Source of the DNA: Pseudomonadota bacterium
GTDB lineage: Bacteria; Myxococcota_A; Polyangia; Polyangiales; Polyangiaceae
Direction: 5' to 3'
DNA: 12,391 nt
Assembly: GCA_023460875.1 (NCBI GenBank)
Contig: JAEWOQ010000596.1
Location: 1 to 12,391 of the forward strand
The notes under the pieces were generated by a model. The model saw only the letters and a list, made by a program, of their open reading frames with translations, was not told the origin of the DNA and searched no databases. Made by a program: the position numbers and the translations under genes. Positions 12,325-12,391 of the stretch are shown piece by piece; position 1 is the stretch's first letter, and every line of letters begins with the position of its first letter.

Positions 12325-12391
12325 CGGTTGCCTTGTAGCTGGAGGCGAGGATGTCCATGAGGTCGTTGAAGCGGCGTGACTTCAAGGCGGC
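12302..12391 (-). CDS. 3' end of an unidentified minus-strand gene, cut by the window edge
   Basis: A minus-strand frame enters from the right edge and ends at TAG (complement of 12302-12304), giving 29 residues: ALKSRRFNDLMDILASSYKA, then TVTNRAAA. Third positions are G or C in 23 of 29 codons, like real genes here, while the + strand frame at the same place is poor in this respect. The residues look helical and basic at first, then end in a short Ala-rich tail. I do not recognise the family. It overlaps the end of the I-like gene tail to tail by 23 bases. It might belong to a mobile gene, an inverted fibre segment, or ordinary flanking DNA at the end of the phage module. Confidence 0.4.
   Translation of the reverse strand, partial: AALKSRRFNDLMDILASSYKATVTNRAAA

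Noticed and set aside
12265..12391. Insertion-sequence end
   Set aside because: No terminal inverted repeat or target duplication can be recognised and the minus-strand fragment is too short to assign, so no mobile element is annotated.

Overview
The window is a gene-dense, GC-rich stretch holding the tail morphogenesis module of a contractile-tailed (myovirus-type) phage, prophage or phage-derived particle. Gene content and order follow the Mu/P2 pattern. The high G+C, with strong G/C preference at third codon positions, suggests a high-GC host such as a Myxococcota or Proteobacteria member, but no host marker is present, so that is a guess. No capsid, packaging, lysis, integration or regulatory genes are visible, and neither end of the element is inside the window.

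All 19 tail-module genes run on the + strand. From left to right: a 5'-truncated beta-rich protein; a protein joining the same kind of beta domain to a Mu gp36 (DUF1320) head-tail connector domain; a small spike-base-like protein; a putative tail terminator; a Mu gpG-like virion morphogenesis protein; a small His/Cys-containing protein of unknown role; the tail sheath; the tail tube; a tail assembly chaperone with a -1 frameshifted long form; the tape measure; a probable hub/tube adaptor; a small hub-like protein; an unknown protein; two tandem paralogous gpV/gp45-type spikes; an Ala/Leu-rich unknown; gp25-like wedge protein; baseplate J; and a tail protein I-like protein. Tail-fibre genes would be expected next. 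Instead the sequence changes character near 12265, and a minus-strand reading frame enters from the right edge.

The proteins fit one assembly line. The connector and terminator proteins join head and tail. The tube polymerises around the tape measure, which the chaperone pair keeps soluble, and the sheath polymerises around the tube. The hub, spikes, gp25-like wedge, J and I-like proteins make the baseplate.

Most gene junctions are extremely tight: 4-bp ATGA overlaps, a TGATG junction, or a recurring stop-NNN-ATG spacing. Clear Shine-Dalgarno sequences stand before the small gene at 2313, the tube and the chaperone. This indicates one polycistronic transcript relying on translational coupling. 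No promoter, terminator, tRNA, CRISPR array or recognisable insertion-sequence end was seen, and there is no gene-free stretch over 300 bases; the longest gap between + strand genes is 51 bases (4664-4714). I see a well-formed tail module with several unusual details rather than a wholly new system.
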